DNA of 64,000 nucleotides, taken from assembly GCF_010015445.1 (NCBI RefSeq), contig NC_053127.1, forward strand, positions 9,536,276 to 9,600,275. Reading direction: 5' to 3'. The position numbers and the translations under genes are program-made. This DNA comes from Perca fluviatilis (lineage: Eukaryota > Chordata > Actinopteri > Perciformes > Percidae). The notes below the pieces were generated by a model. The model was not told the origin of the DNA. It saw only the letters and a program-made list of their open reading frames with translations, and ran no database searches. Below are positions 23,025-33,626 of the stretch, piece after piece; the first letter of the stretch is position 1, and the number at the start of each line of letters is the position of its first letter.

Positions 23025-23474
23025 TAGTCTATATCCACAACGGTCCACTTCCGGGATTGCTTCCCATGCTGTCGGAAATTCCGCCGGAGGTCCCTCTTTT
23101 CGGCAAGATGTCCGTTACCTTCCGCTTTCTTTGTGTTGGAATTTTAAACTCCGGTGGATTTGTGAGGACTATGGTTAACTGCTCCTCAGATCTCTGCAGG
23201 GTAAATCCAGACAGCTAGCTAGACTATCTGTCCAATCTGAGTTTTCTGTTGCACGACTAAAACTACTTTTGAACGTACACGTTTCACCAAAACAAGTTCC
23301 TTCCCGGGTTATTTTTGCAGCGGCCCCTTGGCTCCAAGCGGCGCTAAGCGCTGCCCATGACAATTGTGATTGGTTTAGAGAAATGCCAATAAACCAGAGC
23401 ACGTTTTTCTATGCCGTGTGGACTAGCCAGACCGTCCTCCGCACTGTAGAGGAAGGTCTGGCAATGCGAGACTA
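23025..23474 (+). mobile_element. TAGTCT/AGACTA family, copy 1 (perfect 9-bp TSD)
   Basis: The copy starts TAGTCT, ends AGACTA and is flanked by identical 9-bp repeats TTTTGTAGT (23016-23024 and 23475-23483). The interior is non-coding, with a conserved block CTGCAGGGTAAATCCAGACA near 23196-23215. Near the right end is a hairpin-forming segment of the AGACC-TCCTCC ... GGAGGAAGGTCT type (here 23431-23461). Two full copies (26220, 54789) in the same orientation and an inverted fragment (27541) occur in the window. Confidence 0.82.
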
Positions 23475-23528
23475 TTTTGTAGTACATCAGAGCTCTGTGA
23501 CAGCCATGTCAACTCTGTGAGTGGATTC

Positions 23529-23940
23529 ATGTTGCGTTCCATTTGTGCTCGGAGGTCGGAATTTCCGAGTTCAAAGTCGGAAAAACCCCCTTGAACCCGG
23601 ATGTCCGAGTTGGTAAGTGGGACAACCTTGCATTACCCTAAACTGAAAATCCAACCTGGCTGCCCTGTGCATCAACATTAGTGAAAGCTGTAGTAACATA
23701 CAGTTATTAACACTTCTGTCTTATTTGTGTCTCATTAAATCAGTCGTACACACAGTCCTGTCCAACTTCTATCTATGGACAAGTTGTTACGCTGTTTGTA
23801 TGCAGAAAAAAACAGCATAATGCGTAGTTATCAAGTGGTATTGCTAACAATGGCTAACCCGGCTAGAGCTAACGCATTCGACTCGGGTGTGACTTCATTC
23901 CCAGCTCCAGCTTCCGAGTTCCGAGGTCAATGCCCCGCAC
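23529..23940. mobile_element. Degenerate TIR repeat with CTCGGA/TCCGAG ends
   Basis: The left end carries GCTCGGAGGTCGGAATTTCC and the right end CTTCCGAGTTCCGAGGTC, complementary over short blocks, with further CCGAGTT repeats at 23560-23610. This resembles a fish repeat I remember, but exact termini and target duplication are not clear. Confidence 0.4.
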
Positions 23941-24371
23941 TATTAGGTATCTGACCCAGCCGTACTTCAACTGTCCACCAGGTATCCTTAGTGCGTTTCT
24001 CTGCCGTGCATTTAGCTCATCCACTCGTCCGCCCTCCCTGCAGCCTCCCTCAGCTGCTGCTCCACAATACCTCATTAGTGTCTGTGCATATATAAAAGGC
24101 TGTCCTGTGTCAGTTTGATTGGTTGTTTGTCTCGATATGTAATATGTAAAGATGGTCTTGTGTGTTGTATTCTCTCATCCCACCAAAAAGAAACGGGTAA
24201 TGAAATGTCCTTAATGGTGACTGATCTGATCAATTTGCGGTTCTTATAGGAGCAAGGCAATACTAAATAAATCTCCCATCTGAAAACACACGAGGAGTCA
24301 CGTAAATGGATATCATCTAGCACCTGGAAAAAAATAAAACAACCCACCACATACTGTTAATTGCTGCCAGC

Positions 24372-24733
24372 CAGTGGTGTAGTCTATGTGATACGCAGGT
24401 ATACGCAGTATACCCACTAAGAAATCTCCAGGATTTCCATATACCCACTTAAAAATGACACGCAACAACATACTTATATTTTTGATATATTTTGAATTGT
24501 CATCTGTGTTTTTCTTCTTCACATAGGCTAAATAAAGGTATTTCCACCGTAAATTGGTGCATAAAAGTGTATCCGAATACAGGAAATGAAGTCGTTGATG
24601 CTCAAAACTTCCCTGGGGGAGGACACCCTGACCCCCCACTATGATATGGGCCCCCCTCCCCCAAATGCAGATTCTGGCCAATATTTATATACAGTAAAGT
24701 ATACCCACTACAGTACATTAGAGTACACCACTG
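24372..24733. mobile_element. hAT-type MITE with 8-bp TSD
   Basis: Ends CAGTGGTGTAGTC and (right, reverse complement) CAGTGGTGTACTC form the inverted repeat. The 8-bp flanks CTGCCAGC (24364-24371) and CTGCTAGC (24734-24741) differ by one base, the length expected of hAT. The body has repeated TATACCCACT blocks near both ends and a G/C-rich 'cctgggggagga' block. No coding capacity. Confidence 0.82.
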
Positions 24734-24804
24734 CTGCTAGCCAATGACACAAGCTTGTATGTCAAAGTATACCAAACAGTAGTTTAACTCAAATAGGCAG
24801 TTCC

Positions 24805-25040
24805 ACTGGGGTGGCTTGTGGATCGGAGGTAGAGTGGTCCCCCGAACTACAATGTTGGAGTTTCAATCCCAGGCTCCTCCAGCAACATGTCAAAGTGTCC
24901 TTGAGCAAGAAACTGAACCCCAAGTTGCTCCCCGTATGTAAAAAGCTGTCCACTGCTCCTTATACTTAGGATGGGTTAAAATGCATTAATATAATTCCAC
25001 TACATTGTGCTGTGCATATGTGACAATTAAGGACTAAAGT
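24805..25040 (+). mobile_element. tRNA-derived SINE (degenerate)
   Basis: A tRNA-like head (GTGGCTTGTGGATCGGAGGTAGAGTGGTC region, then a B-box-like GGAGTTTCAATCCC at 24857-24870) is followed by a body with CTCCTCCAGCAACATGTCAA and GTGTCCTTGAGCAAGAAACT. I recognise this as the body of a widespread fish SINE. The tail (about 25000-25040) is decayed and no target duplication could be placed. Confidence 0.65.
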
Positions 25041-25779
25041 TTTGTTTTTTAATCAAGTTGATTTTATATTCACTGATGCATGTAGCTTCTGAAATGCTGA
25101 CAATGGCAATTTGTAAATATTCACTTCAAAAATGTGGTAAAGCAAACGTCAAATAGCGTACTGTTTAAAAAATAAGAACATTGCCACACAAAACTGACAT
25201 GCAGGAATTGAAGAAGCATCAAACAAACTAAACTGTGCATCATGGCAGGCAAGGAAGTGATGACATTCCGTGACGTTGATTGCAGCCATGCTCCCCCCCC
25301 CCCCCCGGAGCAGCAGGGAAATCTCGGCCCGCAGCTGAAGCTTGTCAACCGGCTGTCATGGAGGCTGAATGTGAGTCCGTAACTCACCCTGCCCACACTT
25401 CAAAAACACCCCCTCTCCTTCACTCCATCTTTGCCTCCTCCTCTTTTCTTTCCACTTCACTGAATGGCTGGGTCCCCTGGTCTGCTGTGCCCTCTATTAT
25501 GTAGGCATCGTGCCAAGATGCAGACACGTTGTGAGATGTCTCTCAAGGTGCTGATCTGAGTCAAGCTGACAAGGATGTGTCCAGGTTGTTTACAAGAAAA
25601 GATATTGCTATTCCGTTCCCTGGCGTCAATCTCCACGGGACATTTATAGGTTTTCCTTGACTGTGTTTACTTTCTCTTCAGGAGTTGATGGCAGCCCAGA
25701 GAGAGGGTTAAAGTATTTGTTTCTGTCTGCGTGTCACTGTGTCTTAAGTGGTTAACTCGTTCCCTCTCAGTCAGGTTAT

Positions 25780-26010
25780 AGCAGTGGTGGAAGAAGTATT
25801 CAGACCCTTTACTTAAGTAAAAGTACTAATACCACACCAACTGTTTATTTGGCTAATCATTTCACCTGTACTTGTAGGCCTGTATATTGTTTGGTAGTTT
25901 AATTCTAATAAAACAACGCTACATGTGTTTTGTGTGCAAAAATCTTAATTTGTAAAGTAACTTATAACTAAAAATGTCAGATTTCCCTCTGAAATGTAGT
26001 GGAGTAGAAG
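25780..26010. repeat. Interspersed repeat starting CAGTGGTGGAAGAAGTATTC
   Basis: The opening CAGTGGTGGAAGAAGTATTC followed by TTTACTTAAGTAAAAGTACT is a common start of a fish DNA-transposon-like repeat. The right terminus is unclear; sequence similar to its interior fades near 26010. Confidence 0.45.
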
Positions 26011-26219
26011 TAGAAAAATTGGCATGAAAAGAAAAGACTAAAGTCACCTGTCACTTTGCATGTGACATGTTTGCCTACACTTCATGTTCACCTTTGGCCT
26101 CTGCCCCATGGCCCAACACTTTCAAGTCAGGTGGACTAGAAGTGCTGACTTGCCACAGGAAATGTCAATGACGTGATCTGACTAAACCTGGCTTGTTTAG
26201 AACCTGATTATACGACTGC

Positions 26220-26649
26220 TAGTCTACATCCATCACGTTTCACTTCCGGGATTGCTCCGTTGCCGCCGGAAATTCCGCCGAATGTCACTCTTCTGTCCGG
26301 ATGTCCGTTACCTTACGCGTTCTTTGTAACTCTGGTGGATTAATCAGGACTATGGTTAACTGCTCCTCAGATCTCTGCAGGGTAAATCCAGACAGCTAGC
26401 TAGACTAGATAGTCTAGCTAGGTCCAATCTGAGTTTTCTGTTGCACGACTAAAACAACCTTTGAACGTACACGTTCCACCAAAACAAGTTCCTTCCCGAG
26501 GCTATTTTGCGGCAGCACAGCGGCCCTGCCTGTAGTTTAGCGCCGCCCATGACGATTATGATGGTTTTTCTCCCATCCCGGAATGCCATGTGGACTAGTC
26601 AGACCCTCCTCCGCAGCGCTGTGGAGGAAGGTCTGGCAAAGCAAGACTA
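26220..26649 (+). mobile_element. TAGTCT/AGACTA family, copy 2
   Basis: Starts TAGTCT, ends AGACTA; the 9-bp flanks TACGACTGC and TGAGACTGC agree at 7 of 9. The CAGATCTCTGCAGGGTAAAT block (26369-26388) and the right-end hairpin match the other copies. A small internal repetition (CTAGCTAGACTAGATAGTCT region, 26396-26416) is private to this copy. Confidence 0.8.
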
Positions 26650-27540
26650 TGAGACTGCTAATGTTTCTTGTGCAGTCTGACTTGTTTGTACTGTATATGT
26701 TTTTGTGTTCCCAAATCTCAACGATTACTTTAACACAATGTTAGCATAACCAATAGAAATAATGGTCACAGTCATAAAAAATAAATATTAACTGAAATTA
26801 TTCTATAGGTAAGTGGGAATTTGGTTATTTTTCATCGGTCGTTATTGAGCAATTCATGTTTTTTTCTCAGACTTAATCTGAATATTTCACAAGGCTGAGT
26901 ATCAGTTGACATTTTTGACTTTTACTTGTGATCATAGGATTATGATTTACAACTCCTACATAGCCACATTTTTAAAGGACATTTCTCAAATCAGGCCATA
27001 ATGACCGTGTTCTCTAGGCACTGTTCCGCGGTGCCCTTTGGATGGCAATGGTGAAAGTCATCATTAAAGTTTCTAATGACAGTCCTCAGGAAACCATTAT
27101 CATTTGAGAAGCAATTCATTAAAACTGTATCTCATCCTTCAACCCCTTATTATCACTACCCAGGTTCAATGTGGGATTGGGTAGCACTGGGAGCTGGCCC
27201 AAAACTCAGCCCTTACTGGAAGGAAAGGGTCTGACCTGATGAGATATTGAATGAGCCCTTACAAACACTGTAGGGAAGCTGAGTTTGAATGAAAGATCAT
27301 TTTGATATGTAACATTAAAGACTGGTAGAATATTATATATTGTTTTTGCAGTGTCTTAACTGGCTACAAGTAACAACAGTCTACTTATTGTATGTCATAA
27401 CAGTAACATGAAAGAAAGCATGATGAAACTGACCTACAAAAAAAAACATGACATTTACCAAGTATTGAAAAATCCAGGTATTCTGTGTCCTGGGTCTTTT
27501 ATAACTATACGTTAGCGTTATGTTACTTCAGTGGTAAATA

Positions 27541-27714
27541 TAGTTTTGCATTACCAGACCTATCTGATCAGACGCTGATCTATTCTGAGATAGGGGGCGA
27601 AATGCCTAAACTTGTTTAGATTTCTTTAAAGTAATCACAGTTGTCTTGGGCGACGCTATAGGACCCGGATGCAGCAAAGATGCCCTTGCAAAATAGACAG
27701 CGGAAGTATATTAT
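27541..27714 (-). mobile_element. TAGTCT/AGACTA family, truncated inverted copy
   Basis: Read on the minus strand this matches the right half of the family: GCATTACCAGACCT at the terminus, then ATTTCTTTAAAG-AATCACAG and GTCTTGGGCGACGCT, CTTGCAAAATAG. It is cut off at about 27714, where a different element (27715-28184) begins, so that element seems to have broken or replaced the remainder. Confidence 0.6.
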
Positions 27715-28184
27715 AAGTATAATATATACTGATTTCATTACAGCAAAGACAACGTCGGCAGTATTGACGGCAAAATAGGCTACAGAATATTCCGTTAAAT
27801 ATTGCACCCGTCAATACAGGTGCAATATTTGAAAATCGATAATTATTTATTTTTTTAATTACATTTATATCTGCATTTATGTCAAACTTTCAAACATCAA
27901 AATGTCATTTATTAAAGGTATTTGTGTCAAAATTACATATAAACATCTTTTCGTGTTCTATTTGCCTGGAAACGCTTCCAACGCGCTTGCATGTTACGTG
28001 AAAAATAGGCGTCGGTCCTATTTCTATCATAACACATGTTTTTGGCTCGGCTCGAGCCGCGCCTGAGACGTGCGCGTCACGCAGGCAGTGTACACGTGTA
28101 ACCTGTTAACATGGGAGCCGAAATAAAAACAGACACGCCACGCAGCTGACACGCTCACGCCACGCAGGCGGTGTGCAGGAGCCC
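27715..28184 (-). mobile_element. GTTACACACTG-family element, inverted and truncated copy
   Basis: The sequence is the reverse complement of most of 28846-29427. Shared blocks include CACGCCACGCAGCTGACACG, TGTTAACATGGGAGCCGAAA, GGAAACGCTTCCAACGCG and TTGACGGCAAAATAGGCTAC. Its right end (GTGTGCAGGAGCCC then TAA) corresponds to a decayed terminus; the other terminus is missing. Confidence 0.75.
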
Positions 28185-28845
28185 TAAGCCAGACTCCTGC
28201 AGTGGAGACAGCGCACAAGAACAGTTGACTCGAAATGGCTTCACAACTTAGTCGAATGAGGGCAAAAGAAAAAGTTAAAATAAAAAGAAGAATTTCCGTT
28301 TAAATCGTTATCATGATAACAGGCTTATAAAAGTAAATGAGCATTATTTGTTATCTTCAGATAATGAAGGAAAAGATCACGGTCCAGATTAAACCACTTT
28401 ACTATCTTCAGTAAGCAGACCTAGAACATTGAGCAACAGCTCATCTCGACTAGTAGAATTCACTGAAAACGATACCGGTATTTGGTCACTTATGAAATAA
28501 CTTCTGTTGTAGAGATGTTTTGAAATAGGCCGAGCCTGGTTTGAGCCTTGAATCCAGACACACATTTCTCATGACTCATTGTAAAAAAAAAAAGGAATGC
28601 ACATTATTATTTTTCACATATTTGTGCTGCAGTCACACACGCTTGGTTTACACTTCATTCTGTTCGACTGTTTATGGTTTTACCAAGCTCATAACACCAC
28701 TGGACTCTGTTTGCATTACCCCAGCAAGACACAGGACTGAGGTAGACAACAGGGGGGTGCTGTCATCCTGGGAGAAAATATTGAGATGTTGGCTAGAATT
28801 GTTATGGTAAAATTTTTGCTTTCACCATGCAGCAAAATATAATAA

Positions 28846-29427
28846 GGCCGGTTACACACTGGGTGCGTTACGCGAGCGTGTCAGCTGCGTGGCGTGTCCG
28901 TTTATATTTCGGCTCCCATGTTAACAGGTTAGAGCTTACACACTGACTGCGCTGCTCGACGGAAAACGCGTGCCTGCTAGAAATAGAACCGACGCCTATT
29001 TTTCACGCGACACGCAAGCGTGTTGGAAGCGTTTCCAGGCAAAATAGAATAGGAAAATATGTTTATATATTAATAAATGACATGTTGATGTTTGAAAGTC
29101 TCTAGGTTTTGATATAAATGCAGATATAAATGTAATGAAAAAAATGTTTTCTAATATTGCACCTGTCAATACAGAACGAAATATTCTGTAGCCTATTTTG
29201 CCGTCAATACTGCCGACGGTGTCTTTGCTGTAATCAAATCAGTATATATTTATGTTTAACGTGGTATTTCATTTTATCAGTGGGAAACATACATGTGTCC
29301 AGACAAGGCTAGCAGCAGCAGCACCGCGTCAGACACGTTTCTGGTGTGTAAAGACATAGAAAATCCACGCAGCTGACACGCAACAGAAACGCCACGCTCA
29401 CGCCACGCAGGCAGTGTGTAACTGGCC
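28846..29427 (+). mobile_element. GTTACACACTG-family TIR element with TAA duplication
   Basis: The ends GGCCGGTTACACACTG and (right, reverse complement) GGCCAGTTACACACTG are inverted repeats continuing into GCGT-rich subterminal sequence. TAA flanks both sides (28843-28845, 29428-29430), a 3-bp target duplication of the PIF/Harbinger type. The 582-bp body is non-coding, with GCAGCAGCAGC near 29311. Confidence 0.78.
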
Positions 29428-29811
29428 TAAGCAATGGCATGCAATATACTATAATACATGAATTCCAAAGCACACAAATCTCAACTTTCATCTACTTCAA
29501 TTAATGACATGACAACTGTATCAGTCATGGACTAATACATCTTTCTGTACTGTGTGATATAATTAGGTCTGGAGTGATTACCATTGGATGCTCATCTTTG
29601 ACTCCTGAGTGACACTGGTGAAAAATGTGCCTACGACAGTTTCATGAATTTCATGCAGATAAGTAAGTTGTACTTTTCTCTTCACTGGAATATTATCTTG
29701 CTCATTTAAAAAGGGTCAAATCGGTCCACGGATGAAAGGTATTTATGGTGTGCACCTTTTAAATGGCTGGTAAACACACCCCTGTAACAGTCATTTACAC
29801 TTTGTATTTAA

Positions 29812-30196
29812 AGCTTTAGTGCGTAACTTTTTTATATTAATGAACGTCCGTTACATTCCAGCCATTGCCAAATGAGTTGCTACAAAGCTAATTAAGACTA
29901 TCAGCTCCACGCAACTCTCTCTGGGTTTCTCAGCATGGCTGTGTTGAGAAGATTGTGGCGTTCGGTGACTTTCCTGCGCAGAAACTCAAGTGAAGATAAT
30001 GACCTTTTCTGAAGAGTCCATCATGATTTTTTAATCCTCCGTGTGCTCCCTGGCTACTAGCAACTGCATGGGGGAGGGGTGGGGGCCCGTGCACGTGTGC
30101 TATCACATAAGGCTTGTATGATGTGGACGCGCCAACAGTGTTGTTGTCATTACTTAGAATTCCTCATGGGGGAGACAGAAACTATGCACTATAGCT
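29812..30196. mobile_element. TTAA-target MITE with AGCTWTAGTGC ends
   Basis: Left end AGCTTTAGTGCGTAACTTT and right end (reverse complement) AGCTATAGTGCATAGTTTC are inverted repeats, flanked by TTAA at 29808-29811 and 30197-30200. The 385-bp body has no coding capacity and contains a G-rich tract at 30069-30087. Confidence 0.82.
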
Positions 30197-30200
30197 TTAA

Positions 30201-33190
30201 ACACAGTTTTTTTCATAGGTTAATTCTAGTTCATTGTTTGGTTTAAAAAAATGGGATTTTGCCATAAAGGGTTTTCTATACTCACCTAATCCTCATTCAG
30301 AGTATTTTACTTTACTACACTCTTTATAGAGTTTATATATATATAATTTCTGGCCAAACTCAAAAGTGTTATGTTGATGAGTTTTTTTCTCCAAGACGGC
30401 AAACGTTTAGTTTATTAAAAATGATATTCACCATCCAGATGAGACTGATATGTGTCAATATGACAACATTGCTGCACCGTAAAAGACAATTCACTGTTGA
30501 TTGTATGACTTGCATACACTCATTGTGAAAAGGCTGCCTTTCCCCCCTTTTCACTAGTGTTTTTATACTGTGTTTTGTGTCTGCTCAATTCTTAATATCA
30601 CTAATGTTTAGGTTATTGTTTTAGTGTATTTGTTACTTTATTATTTGACATAGGCCTGTCTGTGATGTGGGGGGGGGGGGGAGGTAGCTTAATCAGGGAG
30701 AGTGGAAGCAGGTTTGCCTCATTAGGTCCTTTCTGTAGGGAGGGGCTGGGCAATCCTAAGGTGAAGAACAATAGGTAAGATAGTTCTGTAGTAGATGACA
30801 TGTTTATAATATTTGGGGTACCTATTGTAGTGGGTGCACATATATGTCTAAATAGTAATGTTGGCAGTAACTGATCTACCCAATTGTAGTGATGTTTTGT
30901 TAATGTTTGCTCAGGTCAGCTCACCCTATAATCACCTGTGTAGGTGGTATGGTCCAATTAGGCCGGTGAGTTAAAAGGACATCAGGAGAAGAAGGCAGGA
31001 GGAAGGTTGGCAGCTTGCTGTGAGGTGACTGGTTTGTTTGTTTGCTGTTTTTTTTTTTTTTGTTTGTTTTTTTGAGCCTCAGTTTAATATTCTGTTTATG
31101 TAGTTGGGTTTCACTATGTTTTGGTGTTTTTTTGTTAATAAACACACGCATTGAGACTTGAAAAGCCTCCTCTCCGGTCACCATTCGTGACACTCATACA
31201 CAAGGATACATGCCCTTGACTAAAAGGTAGTACAAGTACAAGAAGAGCAAACAATCTCTTTTTCTACCACAGATTGTGCTGCAAAATGAATAATTAGTGT
31301 GCTTGCATTTATTTGGCAATTTTTGTTGTTGATAATTTGTACATATGGTGGGATGACGTGGAGGAGAGGGGGGGCTTTTCTGAAAATCTTCTAATGCCTG
31401 CTGTCTTCATTTATTTCATTGTCTACTTCTGCCTGTTGTTTTCACTCTGTTGGCATATAAACTCTGTTGGCATTCTGTTTTGTTTTTGATTTTGTAACTT
31501 TCATCCAATACAATAATAAAACATAATGCTCAAATCCAGCGTCCGCAGTAAACCGTAGTTTCATTGTCGATTCTGAGCGAAGACATTTGAACACCAGCCC
31601 TCGTCTGCTGTTGTAACCGTTGATGCATTCTGTATAACCCTGTCCTCACACTCCCAGCATCCCTCCTACTCTTCTGCTGGATCCCTTTGACAGGCAGTTA
31701 CACAAACAAGAAAAGACAACTGACTCCATATTTCCAGAAGGAGAGGTCAGTCCCATCCTTTTTCTCAAATCAGTTAGACACTGGAGCCTCCCCATGGTGC
31801 AGGGCAAAGTTTAATCAGATTGAGGAGGAGGGATAAATATGATAATAAATAATTAACCTAACTTATCAAAATGAGTAAGCAATTCATTTCAGTGTGACTG
31901 CAGTCTTTTAGGATTATTCGAGACACCTATCATACGTTTAGCTGGGTTTTATTTGGACTAGCTCAGACTCTGAAACCCCTGCTCTAAAGGGAAGTGGCAA
32001 AGAAAAGAGACCCATCTATCGGACGTAAGGTTAGTTACCGTATAGGCTCAGTGTTGAAGGGGGACCTGAGGTGCACTCAGTGGGTTACATGGGCAAAAAT
32101 AAAGCTTTTAAGTGCAAGCGAAGTCCTGGGCTTCTAAATATTAAACCATGTAACAACATGCATACTAAGGATTATTAAAGAATAACTTAATTTAATTGAT
32201 TTAGTACCTAACAAGACTTGTAATTTGCATAAAGCAAAAAAAAGCAACCAAAAAAATGTATTTACCTCTGGCAGTTTTAGGGGGTAGTTTGGTTAAAATA
32301 TCCCTATTTCATTTTAAACTGTATTTCTTCTTTTAATTTAGGGAACATTTAAAAACAGGTATAAGGGCTTTATAATGTCAAGGAAATGCTTTACCACTTC
32401 AAAACTAATTCAACATGAATCCATACTCTGCTAAATTAGCCCTGACCACCATGAAGCGATAATATCAGAAAGCAATAAAAGCATTAATTTGACATTCAGA
32501 GATAAATTATTTCTTGGACCTGACTGTTATATTACCAATTTTCTATTTCGCAAATGGAAATAAAAAGACAGAGGATACGTGCAAATTCAACAGAAAATGA
32601 AAGAGGACGGAGCAGAAGAAGGGGAACAGAAAGTTATAAAGTAAAATAATGCGTCCAGACTTCTCATTTCAATTGTAGCTGTGTTCTTGCATGAAACCAT
32701 GATACGCAACACTTGGAGCTGCATGTTGCCTGCTTTTATTCATTTCGTTCTGTCATTATTACTCTTCATCATTTAAACTTTGATTATGCTGTAGCCACAA
32801 AATACATGCATATACAGTACATGTCGGCTCTAAATTACTGCCTGCTGTTTTGTAAGACTTCCTCTAGGTGGTGGTGCAGGATAGGAATTTGCTTTTTTGT
32901 CTGTCTGTCTGTATAGAGTTTAGGCCCTAGAGCAAAACTTTAAAAAAAAGGTTGATGTGGAGTTAACATTCTACAACAGTGACATGATACACCAAAAATG
33001 GCTTAGTCTTCTGAAAGGCAGGAGAAGAATGTAAAATTCTATCCCACATCCTTACTAAGTTGTCACAAAAAATGTGACTGTTTCAACTCAAAACTCATTC
33101 CAAAACCATGGTAATTAATCTGCCACTATAACATCCTCCTCTCTTCTGGGAAGAAGAGAGGCTTTTACATGCTTTTACTATCTAGTAATT
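30201..33190. other. Mostly featureless intergenic DNA
   Basis: A G13 tract lies at 30669-30681 and poly-T/TTTG runs near 31035-31075. An AATAAA with a following GTGACA (31136-31191) is discussed under rejected items. Otherwise AT-rich DNA without exons. The stretch 33640-35870 is similar, with only short A-rich runs near 34683-34710. Confidence 0.45.
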
Positions 33191-33198
33191 GTTGACTC

Positions 33199-33626
33199 TA
33201 TTACTCCAACTCTGAGCGAACTCCAGGCGAACTCTCTGCTCCTCACCACAGGGCTTCAGGTGCTGCGAGCAAATCACTCCGCCCAAGTAGCAGAAGTAGC
33301 AGTGCTTCGCCTTCTGAGAATATAGTTCCCAGTTTGTATATGGTTAGAAGACGGCTGTGTCTCATATGACCTTGTTATTTGTACACGCTGTGACTATACA
33401 AATCACAACATGAAAATAGGAACATGTTGGCGTTATTTTGGCACTTATTGGGAGCAGTAGGCTAGTTGGAGCCGGTTACCTCCAGGATCTGTGCTAGGCT
33501 TAGCTAGTGCTGGGGGCGTCATACAGAGTTACAACACGCACGGAGATGAGACGGGTATGTATCGACTTGTCTAACTCTGGGGGATACGGTGAATAAGCTA
33601 AAGTCCCAATAAGTCGGCGTGTTCCT
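33199..33626. mobile_element. Foldback repeat, copy lacking its left arm
   Basis: Centre and right arm of the element also present at 18008-18942. The right terminus reads (reverse complement) AGGAACACGCCGACTTATTG and is followed by TTAA (33627-33630), suggesting a TTAA target. The left arm is absent and the copy begins near TATTACTCCAACTCTGAGCG. The centre is uninterrupted here and shows the pre-insertion state of the other copy. Confidence 0.7.

Noticed and set aside
22696..23178. 160-codon plus-strand open frame
   Set aside because: Its second half is the left part of a TAGTCT-family transposon copy; the same region in the other copies is not open.
30660..31195. Possible solo LTR (TGTGATG start, AATAAA, GTGACA end)
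   Set aside because: The TG...CA limits and the poly(A) signal are suggestive, but no matching target duplication or primer-binding site could be found, and the G13 and T-rich tracts make the limits arbitrary.
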